From positions 1,488,001 through 1,552,000 of the forward strand of contig JARFXM010000009.1 of assembly GCA_029532625.1 (NCBI GenBank): a stretch of DNA of 64,000 nt, in the 5' to 3' direction. The notes below the pieces were generated by a model. The model was not told the DNA's origin. It ran no database searches and was given only the letters and a program-made list of their open reading frames with translations. Of this stretch, positions 10,998 to 23,770 are shown one piece after another. The position numbers were made by a program, and so were the translations under genes. Source of the DNA: Lomentospora prolificans. Its lineage: Eukaryota; Ascomycota; Sordariomycetes; Microascales; Microascaceae. Each line of letters begins with the position of its first letter. The first letter of the stretch is position 1.

Positions 10998-12104
10998 TTT
11001 TCTGGCTGCAGCACTAGGACGTTCGAACCAACAATAAACCACGCCGCTCTCCCTCCCGTAGTCGGTATTGCATCGCACACCACCTCCCCCTGTCTCCTCT
11101 GTCCCGTAATCAGTGTAGTAATTCCTATGAGAGAGGGGGAAAACAACGGAGACAGCGCTCTTCGTTGAGAGGAACCGAACTCGTTTAGATGTGACCAGGT
11201 ACAGAAGTCGAAGCCACCATCCTTCTGATGTTGTATCTCAAGGCAAGAAGGCGTGCAGAACCGATCCCTGGATACCAAAGGCACAATGACGTCACCTTCT
11301 TTTTTCGATGCCCAAGGAGAGAGGAAATCTCCCGAGAACCCCAGAAGAAGCAGAGAAACCCCACATGCCCCCATCCCTGAATGCGGAACCACGTCCGTCC
11401 TATTTTCTTTTTAGTCCTGAAGGTAGAGATGGAGTGCGTAATTACATGGGCCAGGGGGGTGGGCAGAGACCAGTGGTGCACATCTGCGGCCCCCTCCTCT
11501 TCTCCCTCGGGCGTCTTCTAACCCACTGAGGCCAAGTAGATGCCCATATGATGTCATAGGCTCCCCGGAAACACGCGGGAATGGGGCGGGAGCGAGCTGG
11601 GAAGGTGGGACAAAGGTGGGAGGGATGTGGAGGGTTTCAACAGCAAAACAGAGGGGGCGTGTGCTCCGACCAACCCGCTTGTTTGTTGTAGCCGCGTTTC
11701 CTTTTTTCTTTTTTTGCGACTATCCATGCGACTTCATGTGTTGGTTGTATGGTCTCGTGCTATTAGTCGACCTACCTCTTGTCAGCAGTCATAGTCTCGT
11801 GTCGAGCCTCTAAGAACACATGGAACGGACAATTCAATGTTGATGCCTTACAGTAGACCAGAAGCAGACTCCGCCTGGGCACCACGTGGAGAGCTAGCAG
11901 CCGGTGAAGTTGTTACGTCGGATCCTCCCATGTTTACATGCCACACTGGCCACTAAGGGTGAGAGGGACCTGGGTATAGCTTCATAGAGCAGAAGGCCCT
12001 ATCATCGCTTGTTCATTATGTCTCTAATCTGATTTATGTATAGAGGCTACGGCACCCGATAGCCCATATCCTGAGACACCCGCCACTCCACATCTAGACA
12101 AGCA

Positions 12105-14171
12105 CTAGCTGTATGGACGTGTATGGGGCTGCGGGTATCTCATCGCACCAACACCCGGCCGAACGAGCCCAGGCGGCACAAATCCTGGGCTCTGAATCAT
12201 GTTGAAAAGTCCTATCAATCGCCGCCCAACACTTGGTTCTAGTTCCGTCCCATCTCTTGCAATTTTGACCTCCCTGTTCGCATTCCATGGGTTCCTTAGC
12301 CCTCTAGTTCTGTAGAACGGCACTCGCGCTGTAGAAAGCCATTCCAGTGTAAAGGGTTTACCCCAGCTCTTTGGAGCCCCGTCCGCCTCCCCATCAGTGC
12401 CATCTGTCCCGCCAACCCCGTCAACCCCGGCCGCGCTCGCCTCATCCCCATCCTCTTCGTCCCCACTGCTCTCCTCCCCTCGTTCAATCTCCCAAAAGAT
12501 AGTCCCCCGAGCGGAGTCATCAATTATCCGCCCTTTTGGAGCATATTCCGTCATATCTGTAGGAATCGCCTTCGGTAGGTCCACAACCCCAGTAGACTGT
12601 ACAGACGGCGCAAACTCGATGGCTGCCGCCGGGTCTTCGTTTATGGCAGATGTCATTTTCGCATAGCCAAAATACTCTCCGGACTTATTCGCCGAGAAAA
12701 ACAGATAGACACTATCTGCGGACTTTGTGGCAGAAGGTACGCTGTTAGCTAGATCCATCGCTGGTGTGAACGAGTCCATACCTTGAAAGCCGCATTCAAT
12801 GTTTCCTCATTATGTGATTGGGTCGCCCAGATACCATTACGAACGCTCATCTCCAAATCCTCCACAGTTAAGCTTTTGAGGATAAAATACCTCTCCTTCT
12901 CGAGCCGCCCATCGCTGAGTGCTTGCTGGCTAGACTTCACTGGGGAAGCCGCCGCGACGGAGGGTGGCCGCACATTTTCTCCATCGCCACTTTCGGATGG
13001 CGGAGCTTCGGATGCGGGGGCCGACGAAGGCGTGGACGCGGCCTCTTCCGCGCCATGCATACTAGCCCCAGGTCGCTCCGCCATGCTCTTTCGTAACCTA
13101 CTCACAAGTCGGACCGACTGAAACCTAGAATCATGGAGCTTCTGTTGTGCTGAGACGCATGTGGGTTCGTCCTTGAAATTGGCAAACGCGCAATTGCTCT
13201 TAGAAATCAAGAATAAAGACTCTAGCCCAGGCGCTTCTTTACACACGTGGTTAACAAGGCTCATTAGGTCCGTGTGTGGGGGAAGATTGCCAATCCAAAT
13301 AGCATGTCCTGTCACCCCAAACACATCGTTAGTGATATTTTCGGGTCATGGTCCAAGCCAACGGTCACGAACCTCTCTGCTTTGGTTTCCTCGGAGGGCC
13401 TCTGACGATTGCTTGCCGGCCATCCGTCGACTCCGATTCCCCCGTCACACTTCTAGGTTGTAAGGGTAGCTCGTGACTCGCCGTAGCAGGAACGCGCGGA
13501 TCGCTACCGGCTGCAATCGGAGGCGGCACCATCCGAGGATCAATTGTCGACGCTGGGTATGCTGCATACTGTCTCGGGGGGTTAGAACTCGAGTGTGAGT
13601 GTGTTGGATAGGGAGCCGCCGCTGGGTAGTAGTATACTGCTGGTTGGGCTTGGGCAGCTTGATGATGCGGACTGGGCGGGACTTGCGGCGGATGGAATAC
13701 GACGTTCGGTCTCGGGTGCATGGCTCCAGTCGCGGGGTGAGCATGGTAAACAGATACGGGATAATAAGGTTGCGTAGTCGGGGCTTGCTGAGGATAGAAA
13801 GCTTGTGCTGGTATCTGAACTGCGTACTGTGGCGCTTGTGGCAGTTGTGTCGCCATCACGGATCCCGGTGCCGGGCTGTAACTGGGTTGAGGCCGCCCTC
13901 CTTGACCGTAGGCTGGTGCATATCCAACTTGAGGGAGAGCTGAGGCCATGGCGTTCATGTTGAAGGCCGGCGCGCGGTTTGCCGATGACTGTGCCAGGCC
14001 AAACTGCGACGAAAAGGCATTTGGTGATGGCTCGTGAGGGTGTTGCAATTGGGCATCCGAATGTTGGCTTGGAGACTGCGCTGAGAAACTCTGATTCGAC
14101 TGCCCACCCGCAACAGCCGGTGGTGCCTCTGCGCCTCGCAAGGGGTGTTTTCTTTCCGAAGTATCTACCAT
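12105..14171 (-). CDS. RRM-YTH domain RNA-binding protein (YT521-B-like, putative m6A reader)
   Basis: Putative reader of N6-methyladenosine in RNA. Three exons, 14171-13373, 13308-12782 and 12722-12105, give 647 residues. Residues 1-265 are low-complexity, rich in Pro, Gln, Tyr, Ala and Ser. An RRM follows at about 268-340 with RNP2 (IWIGNL) and RNP1-like (CAFANF) cores. A Ser/Pro/Glu linker leads to the YTH domain from about 403. There KERYFILKSLTVEDLEMS, NGIWATQ, VYLFFSANKSGEYFGYAKM and FTLEWLSTARVPF are seen. The Trp residues in GIWATQ and LEWL match positions that form the methyl-adenine cage in known YTH proteins. An acidic Gly/Asp-rich loop of about 40 residues is inserted before FTLEWL. 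A splicing role is an old family annotation; m6A binding is inferred from the domain. Confidence 0.92.
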
Positions 14172-17100
14172 TTGGCCTTATTTTGCGCAGTATCAGGCAG
14201 AGTGATGGATAGACTAGGAAAGCAAATGTATGGATGATGACTAGCGAAAGAGGGGGCGGGTTTTTGGTGTTCTATACTACTTCCCGGGAATCAATTCCAG
14301 ACTTTGGCTGTCGTGGGACTGGATACCGATAATAGTCGTGTGCTCTTCGGTCCTTTCGGCTCAACAGGTAATATTGATCTCTTCTATGACTTTGCAAGAA
14401 AGAAAAGGATGGGCTGTTACTCTTGTGACGCTCGAAGAAAACACATAACCCTTTTTTTTTTTAGAAGGGGGGGGGGCGGGGAGGGACTCGGCCTAGAAAC
14501 TCGTAAAACAAGGTCAGTGACGATGACGAAAAGAATCGCGACGATACGCTGGATAATAAGAGACAGTTGGAAGAGAAAGACGGGTGCCTATTGAGGCGAT
14601 GGAAGAATGGCACTTACGACAGTCTCCTTCTGCAGGGAAGTACGTGTGTCCCTGTATTTACACCCAATGGATTAGAGAATGCAAAACAGACCTGCTCCTC
14701 AGTAAAACCAGGGTTCCCCTCCTCCACTTCTGCAGTCCTCCTACATTCTCGTCGAGCGAGGATGGGTGTGGGGTGGACAGAAGTGAGCGGCGGGGCAAAG
14801 ACGGGTGGCAAAAGCCTCATCTCTGCTTATCCACAACCTCTCGAGGTACAGTAATGGAGAAGTGCGATTCCGATGTGACCACTTGGCTTGGGCGTGAACG
14901 GGAGGTATTCTCGGATGGGCGTGGTCAAGTCTGCATCTGCCACAACACACGAAGAGTGCAGGGGTCCCAGCATCGAACATTAAGGACGGCGGGGACATCC
15001 CTATAGTACGTACCGAGGCTTTATCGCTCTTTCAGCGGAGTAGGAGGTAATGTGCCGTAGAGGGGATAACATAACCCGATGGTGACCGGTGGAGACGGAG
15101 GATTAAGCTTGGGGCTTCAGCTCGGGGCTCCCAGACTTCTTGTGAGCAAGGGCAATGTATCCGATGGCCGGCTGTTTTCGAGGCGGAATTTCCCCCCCGG
15201 CGGATTAATCCTCGCTTTGTTCCAACGGTGAGCTCGACGTCTCAGAGTATCGAGGCTGGAAACCTGCGCAGAGGCGGGTGGACAGTGGTAGAGGTGCAGA
15301 TAAGGCAATCGCGCCCGCCGAAGCAACGCTCTAAGGAGTTGACGATGACTAGCAAGTGAGGTGCGCTAAGGTATGAACTGCGAACCTCAATCCTACCGCC
15401 AGCGTCAATTTCAGCGGTGATGAACAAGGAAACAAAACGGCACTTTTCAAAACCCCACGCTGTCCAGCTTGGCAACAAGGCACGAGCAGAGAACGGTTCT
15501 CAAATCAAGTCGATGACGTTCACGGGCCGAAGAGAGAAATGGACCTTCGGTGTTTCTCGAAATATCGATGACGAAAAGGATCTGTGATCAGATAAATGAG
15601 ATCGAAAATGGAACTACAGGTGTAAGTCTTGCGGGACCTTGGAGGTGTGCGGGAAGACAAGGAAGTTTATTGGCTACTTGGGGGATGTGAGAAGAAAAGG
15701 GAAAAAGACGATGAGCCCTTAGCTGGAAACATTAGCATGGTGAAAGTAATAGCCGTTCACCGACGAGATGACGATGGCCACTCGGCGGACTGCACGAGGC
15801 AGAAGATCTGGTGTACCCAGGTACCCCAGGGGTGGGTGTGTGGGTGGCTACTTCGTAATCTACATGTAAGGCGCTCTGCAAGAGGGTTCGCGCAACCTGG
15901 AGGGCCATACTTTGACAGAACTGCCAGGCAAGTCGATCCTGGATTCCCTGTGGTTGCGCCTGGTCCGGGGTTAAGAATGGAGGGGACCCTGTTGTAGGTG
16001 GTAAAATGGTTGAAGGGTGAAGGATCAATACAATCGCGATTACCTTTGCCCAATATAGATTGCAGAGGCGCATGTAAGTAATAGTGTCGCTCCGCAGTCG
16101 TAACTAAATGTAGTGGAGTGTAGGCAGTATACATGTACATGAAGCCAGCGTCGAGGCGTGTGAATAATGGAGCGCCGGCGATGGGGAGACTTGGGGCCAC
16201 CCCTCCCCCACCCTTCCTGGGGCGACCCCCGGGCCCCCGGCGGAACGGGGCGGTGGCTAGTAGTGGGATTGATGGCGACGCAAAGTGGTGGTCTGAGAAA
16301 GCAAAGATGCCCCTTTGGGCACACACAGAGACAATGGTTTTGCCACGGAGGAGTCATGCAGGACGCTGAATGACACCGAATGAACGTAGCCATAGGGCAG
16401 AGCATGTGAGAGTGAGGTTGACGATGTAAGTTGACGTGGTTTTGGGAGAGGGCGTGAGCGGGCTCCGGGCCCGGATCGAGGTCCTTGACGTGACCGGCCT
16501 CCATATTAGAGAGGAGCAGGGGAATGGGAGGGTACACGCTAGAAGGTCAATAGAGAGAAGCCAGGGGCTAAGACCGACGTCATGGGCGGAAGGCACCAGG
16601 ACCAAGCATGAGACCCAAGACATAGGTATGGACCGTGACATGCAGTCGCCCCTCTACAACGGGAACATTTTCGGCAGAATCGCATCTCAGAGTGGATGGG
16701 GTACGGTTAGCACGTTTGTTCTCCCCTACCAGTAAACAGTCGGACCAAGAGCCAAAAAAGCACCAAAATAAGCCCCACCCAAGGTTCCAGACTATTAACA
16801 GATCTTGGGAGTATTGGGGCAAATTGGGGAGGGGTGTGGGAAAGAATTGGACAGTTATTCAAGCTTGGGTAGATGTAAAAGTGAAGTCACCAACCCTGCA
16901 TTTTGGGAGTACTAGGAGTACTAACCACAATGACAGGAGAAACTCAGAGTCGGAGTAGTGAGTGAGCATTGATACATACAATTGATCCATTGCACTTGCC
17001 TTCATTTCAAGCTCGGTTAACGAGAAACGATCAAATTCCGATTAATAATACTCGCCCCCTTCGGGTGGGCATCGAGCCCTGCTGGTCATGGCCAAAAATG

Positions 17101-17495
17101 CGCCGTCGACTCCAACAGTATAATCGAATGAAGAAGAACATGACACCAGGAAGAACGAAGGAACTCTCAGTATTGGCTACTACCACGACCCCAGTTCATG
17201 GGACCTTGGCTAGGCCAGGGGGTTGGTTCTGGTCAAAGCTAACGAACGAACTAAAGGGGGGACCTTCAGTCGCACGAAGAGCCAGCATATGGGGGTCATT
17301 TTGGTCCTCATCGGACCCCATGGCCCCCATCGGCCAATTCAATAGTTAGTAAGGGTCGCTGGCGTAGTATTTGGTTAGCCCCTGAGTATAGAACATGGCC
17401 AGCACGTTTATTAGTCCAGTTCTCGTTTCTGTAGCCCAACCTGGCTTGTGTAGGCTACTGGGGGAAAGGGTGGGGCGTTGTCTTTTTCGGGGGGG

Positions 17496-17537
17496 TTTCT
17501 TTTTTCTTTTTCTTTTCTTTTCTTTTCTTTTTTTTCC
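17496..17537. repeat. TTTTC-type polypyrimidine microsatellite
   Basis: A run of T and C with repeated TTTTC units. Simple-sequence tract in a gene-free region. Confidence 0.8.
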
Positions 17538-17570
17538 GTCTCCAATGTTCCCCCTTCGCTCGGCTTAAAT

Positions 17571-17586
17571 CATCCATGCATGGATG
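17571..17586. repeat. Perfect 16-base palindrome
   Basis: CATCCATGCATGGATG reads identically on both strands. It stands alone in gene-free DNA shortly after the polypyrimidine tract. Function unknown. Confidence 0.7.
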
Positions 17587-18520
17587 TAAATAGGGAAGAG
17601 AAGCATGAGGCGAGGGGCTAAAACAGCAACGGAGCACGGAAGAGGGATAGCAAGAGCTGTATTAGCGCTCTTCCAGCACCTTCGAAAAAGCTAGGGGCCA
17701 CCCAATTGACGGCCTTGCAAGGGTTCAATTCCGATGCCTTGAGATTCTACGGGCCTCCACGAGGATCTGCATGCAACAACAATAGATCCATGTACAGGTT
17801 TAGGAGTTTTGAGATACTTGTATTAGACCCAATCCACAAGAGTGATTTTATGGTGCCATATGATGTCAGAGCCCCACGAGCCTAAATCGCACTCGTTGGT
17901 CTTGACATCATCACAGCGCCTCGCTTTCTTCGCCTTACGACCTTCATTCCCTAGTCTTTCTTTTGCCTGAGACTCGAATAGGCCTACATAGCTACCTGAC
18001 ATAAGCCAACCAGTGGATGTCTTTCTCCCGAGGATGTCGTCACAGAGTTTCAATCAAGTAGTTTACCCGCAGTATTCATAGACTCCACATGGTTTCCCGT
18101 CAAAACCAGCCCATCAGCCCTCAATTGCCTAGGATTTGGGCTCTGCGCTGGTGGCCATTTTTTGCCTCCCCTTCACGTTTGAAGTACATCTACGGCAAGG
18201 GTCAAGGGAGGAATCGGATATTCCTTCCCTCCCACTCGTCGTTTCAACGGCTTCACACGACACTACAGACACCGCTGGCCCGAGCTGAAAGAATATTCTG
18301 TTAAATCATCGTAGCACTGAGGGCCAGCAAAGCACCCCGGGTCAAAGGCCCAGTGTGCCCAGTTAGAAGATTGCAGGCCGATTTGGGAATTTGGCGGAGA
18401 GTACCGACTCGATGCAGAACATACGGCGTGCTAATCCCCCTCCACTTCTTCGCCCAATAAGGGAAATAATTATTTACTAATGATAGCAACTTACTACTAT
18501 CGCGCGCAACCCGAGGTGTT

Positions 18521-18536
18521 GGGGGGGGGGGGGGGG
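18521..18536. repeat. Homopolymer G run (16)
   Basis: Sixteen consecutive G followed by C-rich sequence. Length may be affected by sequencing or assembly. Confidence 0.8.
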
Positions 18537-19769
18537 CGCCCCGCCAACTCCGGGATTTTATCACAATCCCGCCTTGAAGTGTGGATGAAGGGGGCAATTA
18601 AGGTTATGTCATTCCCGCACACCGCACTTTCAACTCCCGGCGATACTCGTCCAGCGCCTTCCTATCTTGGCACCTGATCACGTCTAGCTTGAAGACGTGG
18701 TCTCCAGCACGCTACGCAGTTTACGAACAAACAAGGTACTTTTATCCCTCTGGCTCTCAGTCTGAGGATGCTCAAGGCTCTCATTTTGGCCAAGCTTCGG
18801 CGTCTGAGGCCGTTCCCGTATCATCAGCAACAATAGATTCTACCTCCCTTGAGCGCGTGCGCGACTTCCTTAGCACAGATGGGACCACCTACCCTCTGCC
18901 CATCTTATTCGTAATTCTAGCCATGTGCTAATATTATAAGTACTGGTAGAATAGGAGGTATCAATCGATTTCGAGGCTCCGAGGGGACGGGTGGAGTTTC
19001 GCACGTGTATCCATTGCTTCTCTTACTCTTCCGATCCCATTCTCACTAATACAAGAGGCTTACGTCTGTTCCGTTCAAAGGCCTGCTTGGTGCGGTCCAG
19101 GCACAGGCGACAACCTTAGACCAATCCCCCGTAAGACTATCGATGTTATTTTTGCGCATCTCGAGAAACGTTCAGCTTTTCGGAGCACGACTCATTCGAG
19201 CCCTCGCTGGATAGCTTACAAGTAGCCGACTCCGTAAGAATAACACTATTTACTACCCTGGAGATCACAGCTCTCTCCTGACCCCTGTCTAATCATCGAC
19301 GAGATGGGTGTGTACGATGTAGATGGTCATGGCAGTAAACTAGTCTTGCGCCTTGCCGCCATCCTGGTCTTGAGTCCAACTACACCGAGTAAAATAAAGT
19401 ACCTAGTTCTTGTCAAAGGTATATAATAAGCCCCTCGGGGCTTTTAACAGATCAATTGATGAAGAATGTTTTCCCAACCATTTTTGCCCTTACAGTTCTC
19501 GCGCCACACACCTCATGTCTTCACCCCCAAAGTTTTACCCCATGGCTCGCCTGGAAGCTTCGCTCCTACATACGAAGTGCACGGGAAGTTTTGGCCGGAG
19601 CGTGCCTTTTTCGCCTTCTCTTCTCTTCATTCGTCCTTGGGAACAGTTCCGAAGGGGGAGGGAAAAATCCAAGTCACAGAAGACCACAGAAAAAGGTATC
19701 GGAATACGTTTTTGAGAAGGTAGGGAGAGTGATGAATCTTAGCCCAACTTATAACGGGGCTCAAATGCG

Positions 19770-19791
19770 CCCCCCCCCCCCCCCCCCCCCC
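19770..19791. repeat. Homopolymer C run (22)
   Basis: Twenty-two consecutive C. Length may be affected by sequencing or assembly. Confidence 0.8.
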
Positions 19792-21519
19792 AGCGCCCCC
19801 TACAAAAGGAGCAAAAAAAGCGCGACGTCAAGAGGACTATGTACTGGGAGTCGTACCCACGCAGCGACATTGTATGCCTTATTTTGATGGAATGACGTAG
19901 GTGGTTGCATCGGGCCTTTTTCTTTTTTTTTTCTCTCGCTGTGAACTCGACAATTGGCGCCCAAATGTGTAGTCTTTTTTTTCTTTTTCTCCTCCCGGTT
20001 TTCTTGCCCTTCGCTTCCCCTCTGGCTCTCTTACTCCTCCTCTCTGGCCACTCCATTGGTTCATCTTCTATCACACGATATTGGCACCAAGTGCTGCGTG
20101 TTAGCGATGAGCACCCGGATATTGTTCGCCGTTGGACTGGTCTTGTATGGAGCCCGGGCTAAGAAACAAGCCGAGACGATTTGAAAGGTTAGCCGAGCCA
20201 GGATACATAGAGATTAAGAGTGTGCAGGATTTCTGTTGAGGTATCAGGTGATAGCATGGCTTCCGAATGCGCACGATTGTGACTCCCCATTCGTTACGAT
20301 ACTCCCCGCTACGATCCCATCCACCCGTTGCCATAGACCACCGCGGGTGGCTTGCACTTGCCAGTTGCTTCGGTACTAGACTGCACGCTCTCGCCGTTCG
20401 GACCTCTAGGCTGACACATTAGATAGCAATGCTAGGAATGTTGGCTTCCGGAGTGTTTCATCCGTCTCGCACCCAGTCCCAGAGAATAGCTTAGCGAGAG
20501 CCATGGAGTAGACTTCTAAGCTTCCTAGCCTCTTCATATTTTCCTATATCTATCGGAGGCGCTGAAGGTAGGAAACAAGAGGGGGCGAAAGAAGGTCACG
20601 AGTTGCGTCAAAATTAGAATCATAAATGGCCATTTGTTGATATATTGCGTATCGACCCACAACTTCCATGGTTCAGCGCATGCGCTCGAGAGCACCTCGA
20701 TAACACTGTTGTACGGAGTATGCCAGCCTTGCGTGCATATGCCACTTGGCGCGGAAATGGAAAGACTTTGCTACTTTACTTACACCTTGGCGAAGCACAT
20801 GTCCGTTGAGTCTTTGGTTGCACGAGTGGCGCCCAAGGCAGTGGTCTGGTCGACTCCTAATCAACCTGGAGAACTTGCGGTGTCGAAGTGACTTATAAGG
20901 AGAGTAGCACTTGCATGCAACGGGGACTGATGATCACTGTTTTAACCCGCCACTTGGTGAACCTTCGTCTCGGCTTGGCCCTGGATTTCCCCATATTCTA
21001 TGGTGTAGGGGCAATCCATATCCACATGGGCTACCGAGAGACGACATCATGAGCAGAGCTTAAAACACACGCACACGCACAAAAGAACTTGAATGGCCGA
21101 CCTAGAGTGCCCCTTTTCATTGCGGGCCCATACACTGTTGACGTCGGTGTCTTCCACAATGCTCATCCTGTCCGAGGCACGCCCCTAGTGGGTTGGGGTC
21201 TAAAACGCCCCATCTTGTCAGTGGCTGCCACCGTCTTCCCTCAAAAGCTCAACTGGATTGACGTAATATTCCCGAGCGACATCTACAGAGGTTTTCCTAG
21301 GAGGTTGTAGGGTGCCTGCAGCCGTTCGGAGTTTCGGAAGTGAGTGTACGTATCTATAGAATAGGGCAACACTATAATAGAGCGGTATTATAATGGAGAG
21401 CTCAAGTGAGCCATGTAGCAAACCTGGGGCTTCTAATTCCCCACTGGCGGCTCGGTCTTGCCACCAACATGGAACAGCTTCGTTGCTTTACAGCACTTGG
21501 GTTGGCCAGTGAGTAACTG

Positions 21520-21580
21520 ATGTAGGCGCTTGTAGGTTCAATGTTGGAAGTCGTCAGCTCCATCCCCACAGCGCCTACAT
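21520..21580. repeat. Perfect 11-base inverted repeat with 39-base loop
   Basis: ATGTAGGCGCT at 21520-21530 is matched by its exact reverse complement at 21570-21580. The pair could form a stem-loop in DNA or RNA. No gene overlaps. Confidence 0.6.
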
Positions 21581-22340
21581 ACCGCGATCCCGGGGCTGAG
21601 AACATCAACTCGTCTCTGAGGCTACCCGTACCACGCCGCTAGGTGTGACTTGGAAAGAAAAAGTTGAATTGGAAGCCAACTTTACCAAGATAAAACCTTT
21701 TCTCGCCGAGATTTGTTTCCGCGGAAAGATGGGATCGTCGGGACTTGTTTCCATTTCACTTGCATTCGCGTATCTGTGTCTGACTACATAGATTTTTAAG
21801 AACATCTACCGACCATGTCTGGTATCAAACATTTGTATCGTAATCGTGGGCGATGGACCACTTGCATTCAGTGAACCCGGTTCAGCCAGACGTCAGCCAA
21901 ACGGCAAGGCTGCGACAGGTCCCACAATCATACACAAGTCTGACTCATGGGAGAGTCTCCCCGGCTGCAGTTATGAACAGGAAGACATGGTTTGCCGGCC
22001 TGCACGCCCTGGAGTGTATCTCGGGGTGACCATGCCTTCATGAAAGTCAGAGCGGGAGCGTACCTTAGATGCGTTCCGTCCTGCTGGGAATGCCTTATTT
22101 CTGTGCCCAATCTGGCGCCAAGTCTACGTGGCGGAACGCAAACCAAGCGGGTTCAACTAGATCTCCAACAGGAAGGAGCCGAAGTAGCACACCAACTGCA
22201 TCAGACACATAGATCTGGACCTTGGGAAATCCGGTGGGAAAGAATGGAGATGACGAACTTATGACTGAATTCCTATTGACCGAGCCGACACGTAAAGACC
22301 AGATATGATGTTGTACAAGAGGGCGAGCCCTTTCCTGCCC

Positions 22341-23194
22341 TTAGTCCTTCTTCAACGGAAGGACAACCTCCTCAATGCCTTCCTTAGTAACAACCATCAT
22401 CTGAAGAGCATCACCAACCTCGATGTGGCGCTCCACTGCACCGTCAAACGCGTCCTTTACCAAGTTCTCAACCTTGGCCCTCGACAGGGGGACCCGCTCT
22501 CTCTCCTGCAAGGCGTGGCCCTCGCCGCTTCCTGGCACGAATTGGTTCTTGAAATTGACCTGGTTATCCAAGAACGGCATGATTAAACTTCCAGCCGCGC
22601 CTCCAGCACGGCATTGTTCCCTCTCGTAGCTGCCGACTGGGTCATAAGAATAGACGGCCCCGGTGCCGTCCTCGTCGATGCCACCCAGAATGGCGTGAGC
22701 GTAGTACGGGAAAAAGCGCTTCTGATAAAGAATGGTCGCTAAACGTTGCGCGCAAGCCTTGACGGAGATAGGTTTTCCATGGCGGTATCGATACATCTTG
22801 CAGATGGCGTCCAGCCGGTCCTTGAGCGCCTCTCCATCAGCAGCAAAGCCTACGACGGACAAAACTATCGTGGCGTCATCTTGGGATGCTGTTGTGCCAC
22901 CAATCTTGAAAACCTTGGGCGCCCATCGGGTGTTGATGGAATATCCGGCCGTGTGTCGGGTATCACCCGCCACAATCACGAAGTCATGGCCGGCAATCGC
23001 AAGAGTAGATCCGCCGTTATCCGTGTATCTGGGTCGAAGAGATATATCAGTATAAACGATGCTGCACGGTGTGTAATGTGACAAGGAAAAGCTTACGGGC
23101 TAAAGCGATGCTCCCTGAAGTTTCCCTGGGTAGTCAGTGGTGTATCGGAGAAGGAATAGTTGGGACCATTCATCAAGGGGTTTTGGCTGAACAT
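22341..23194 (-). CDS. PRE7: 20S proteasome beta-6 subunit (PSMB1/Pre7 type)
   Basis: Non-catalytic beta-6 subunit of the 20S proteasome core. Two exons, 23194-23097 and 23028-22341, give 261 residues; the 68-nt intron splits a Pro codon in RFSPYTDNGG. The chosen start gives MFSQNPLMNGPNYSFSD, a normal N-terminal extension. The body shows GSTLAIAGHDFVIVAGDTR, SINTRWAPKVFKIG and DDATIVLSVVGFAADG, typical of Pre7/PSMB1. There is no processed GTT-type catalytic threonine, as expected for this subunit. The C-terminal half ends in MMVVTKEGIEEVVLPLKKD. It is divergent from STT4, with 576 bases between the start codons. Confidence 0.95.
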
Positions 23195-23770
23195 GGCTGC
23201 CGTCTGTTGTGCTTCGGAACTGTTGTTTGTCGATAATTGGGGGGTCCAACGGCGATATCTCGATTCAAAATGGGTAAGAGGCGAGATTGGAATCGAGAGT
23301 GACGGATGAGGGCGAGGCAGCAGATGAGGACGTTTGAAGGTGGGAGATTCGAATGGCGCACGCGTTCCACTGGAGCCTTGCATAGCTTTGCGAAGGAGTG
23401 GAAGCTGTCGGTCGGGAGCTCCCGATGACTAACCACCATATCACATTGTGATTGGCCCAACTATTTCCCTGTAGCACCGACAACGACAACAACGTAAAGT
23501 AATACAATTGCTGTATCGAGAGGAGATTTAGCTTTTAGAACATCGTGAAACGTGCTTACCACTTGAGCCGTGGTGCTGTTAATTCCTCCCTTCCCAGATC
23601 GGTTTCCCTGCCGGTTCAAAGTTTTTCTTTTCTTTTTCTTTTCCTTTTCCTTTTTTTTGCACATCTTTTCTTGTGTTCGTATCTGCATTTCCGCTCATCA
23701 AATCACCGCCAATATCGAATCACTTTTCTAGAATCCGCGCAGCTCCATACACGCGGCGACTTTCGTTCGC
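23195..23770. promoter_or_regulatory. Divergent promoter region PRE7 / STT4
   Basis: This 576-base stretch lies between two divergent starts. A pyrimidine-rich tract (T with interspersed C) at 23622-23658 ends about 112 bases upstream of the STT4 start codon, a common feature of fungal promoters and leaders. No specific factor site is claimed. Confidence 0.6.

Larger units (their letters stand above)
9610..12104. other. Gene-free interval of 2.5 kb
   Basis: The side next to the Hsp20 gene is its promoter; the far end is the 3' side of the YTH gene. No open frame in between resembles a protein. The visible structure is a strong hairpin at 10960-10997. A transcribed non-coding RNA cannot be excluded. 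Confidence 0.5.
14172..22340. other. Gene-free interval of 8.2 kb
   Basis: The first few hundred bases must carry the promoter and leader of the YTH gene; the last few hundred are the 3' side of the proteasome gene. In between, open frames reach at most about 190 codons, overlap each other on both strands and are rich in Pro, His, Ser and Arg, as chance frames are. No recognisable domain, transposase or RNA gene is visible. The interval holds homopolymer runs, a polypyrimidine tract, a perfect palindrome (17571-17586), a TACGGAGTA word (20712-20720) and a hairpin (21520-21580). Composition looks moderate, without the strong AT bias of RIP-mutated repeats. Confidence 0.5.

Noticed and set aside
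15757..16537. Overlapping 189- and 165-codon minus-strand frames
   Set aside because: They overlap each other in different frames, are rich in Pro, His, Ser and Arg, and have overlapping plus-strand frames. They carry no family motif.
17716..17731. tRNA B-box-like sequence GGGTTCAATTCC
   Set aside because: No matching A box, no cloverleaf and no acceptor stem could be folded around it.
18689..18931. 80-codon plus-strand frame ending in a hydrophobic stretch
   Set aside because: Too short, with no signal peptide at its start and no partner exon; cannot be separated from chance.
19830..19866. B-box-like GGGTACGACTCCC on the minus strand, with a T-run downstream
   Set aside because: The 5' acceptor and D-arm halves are missing and the T-arm has a mismatch, so no tRNA can be built.
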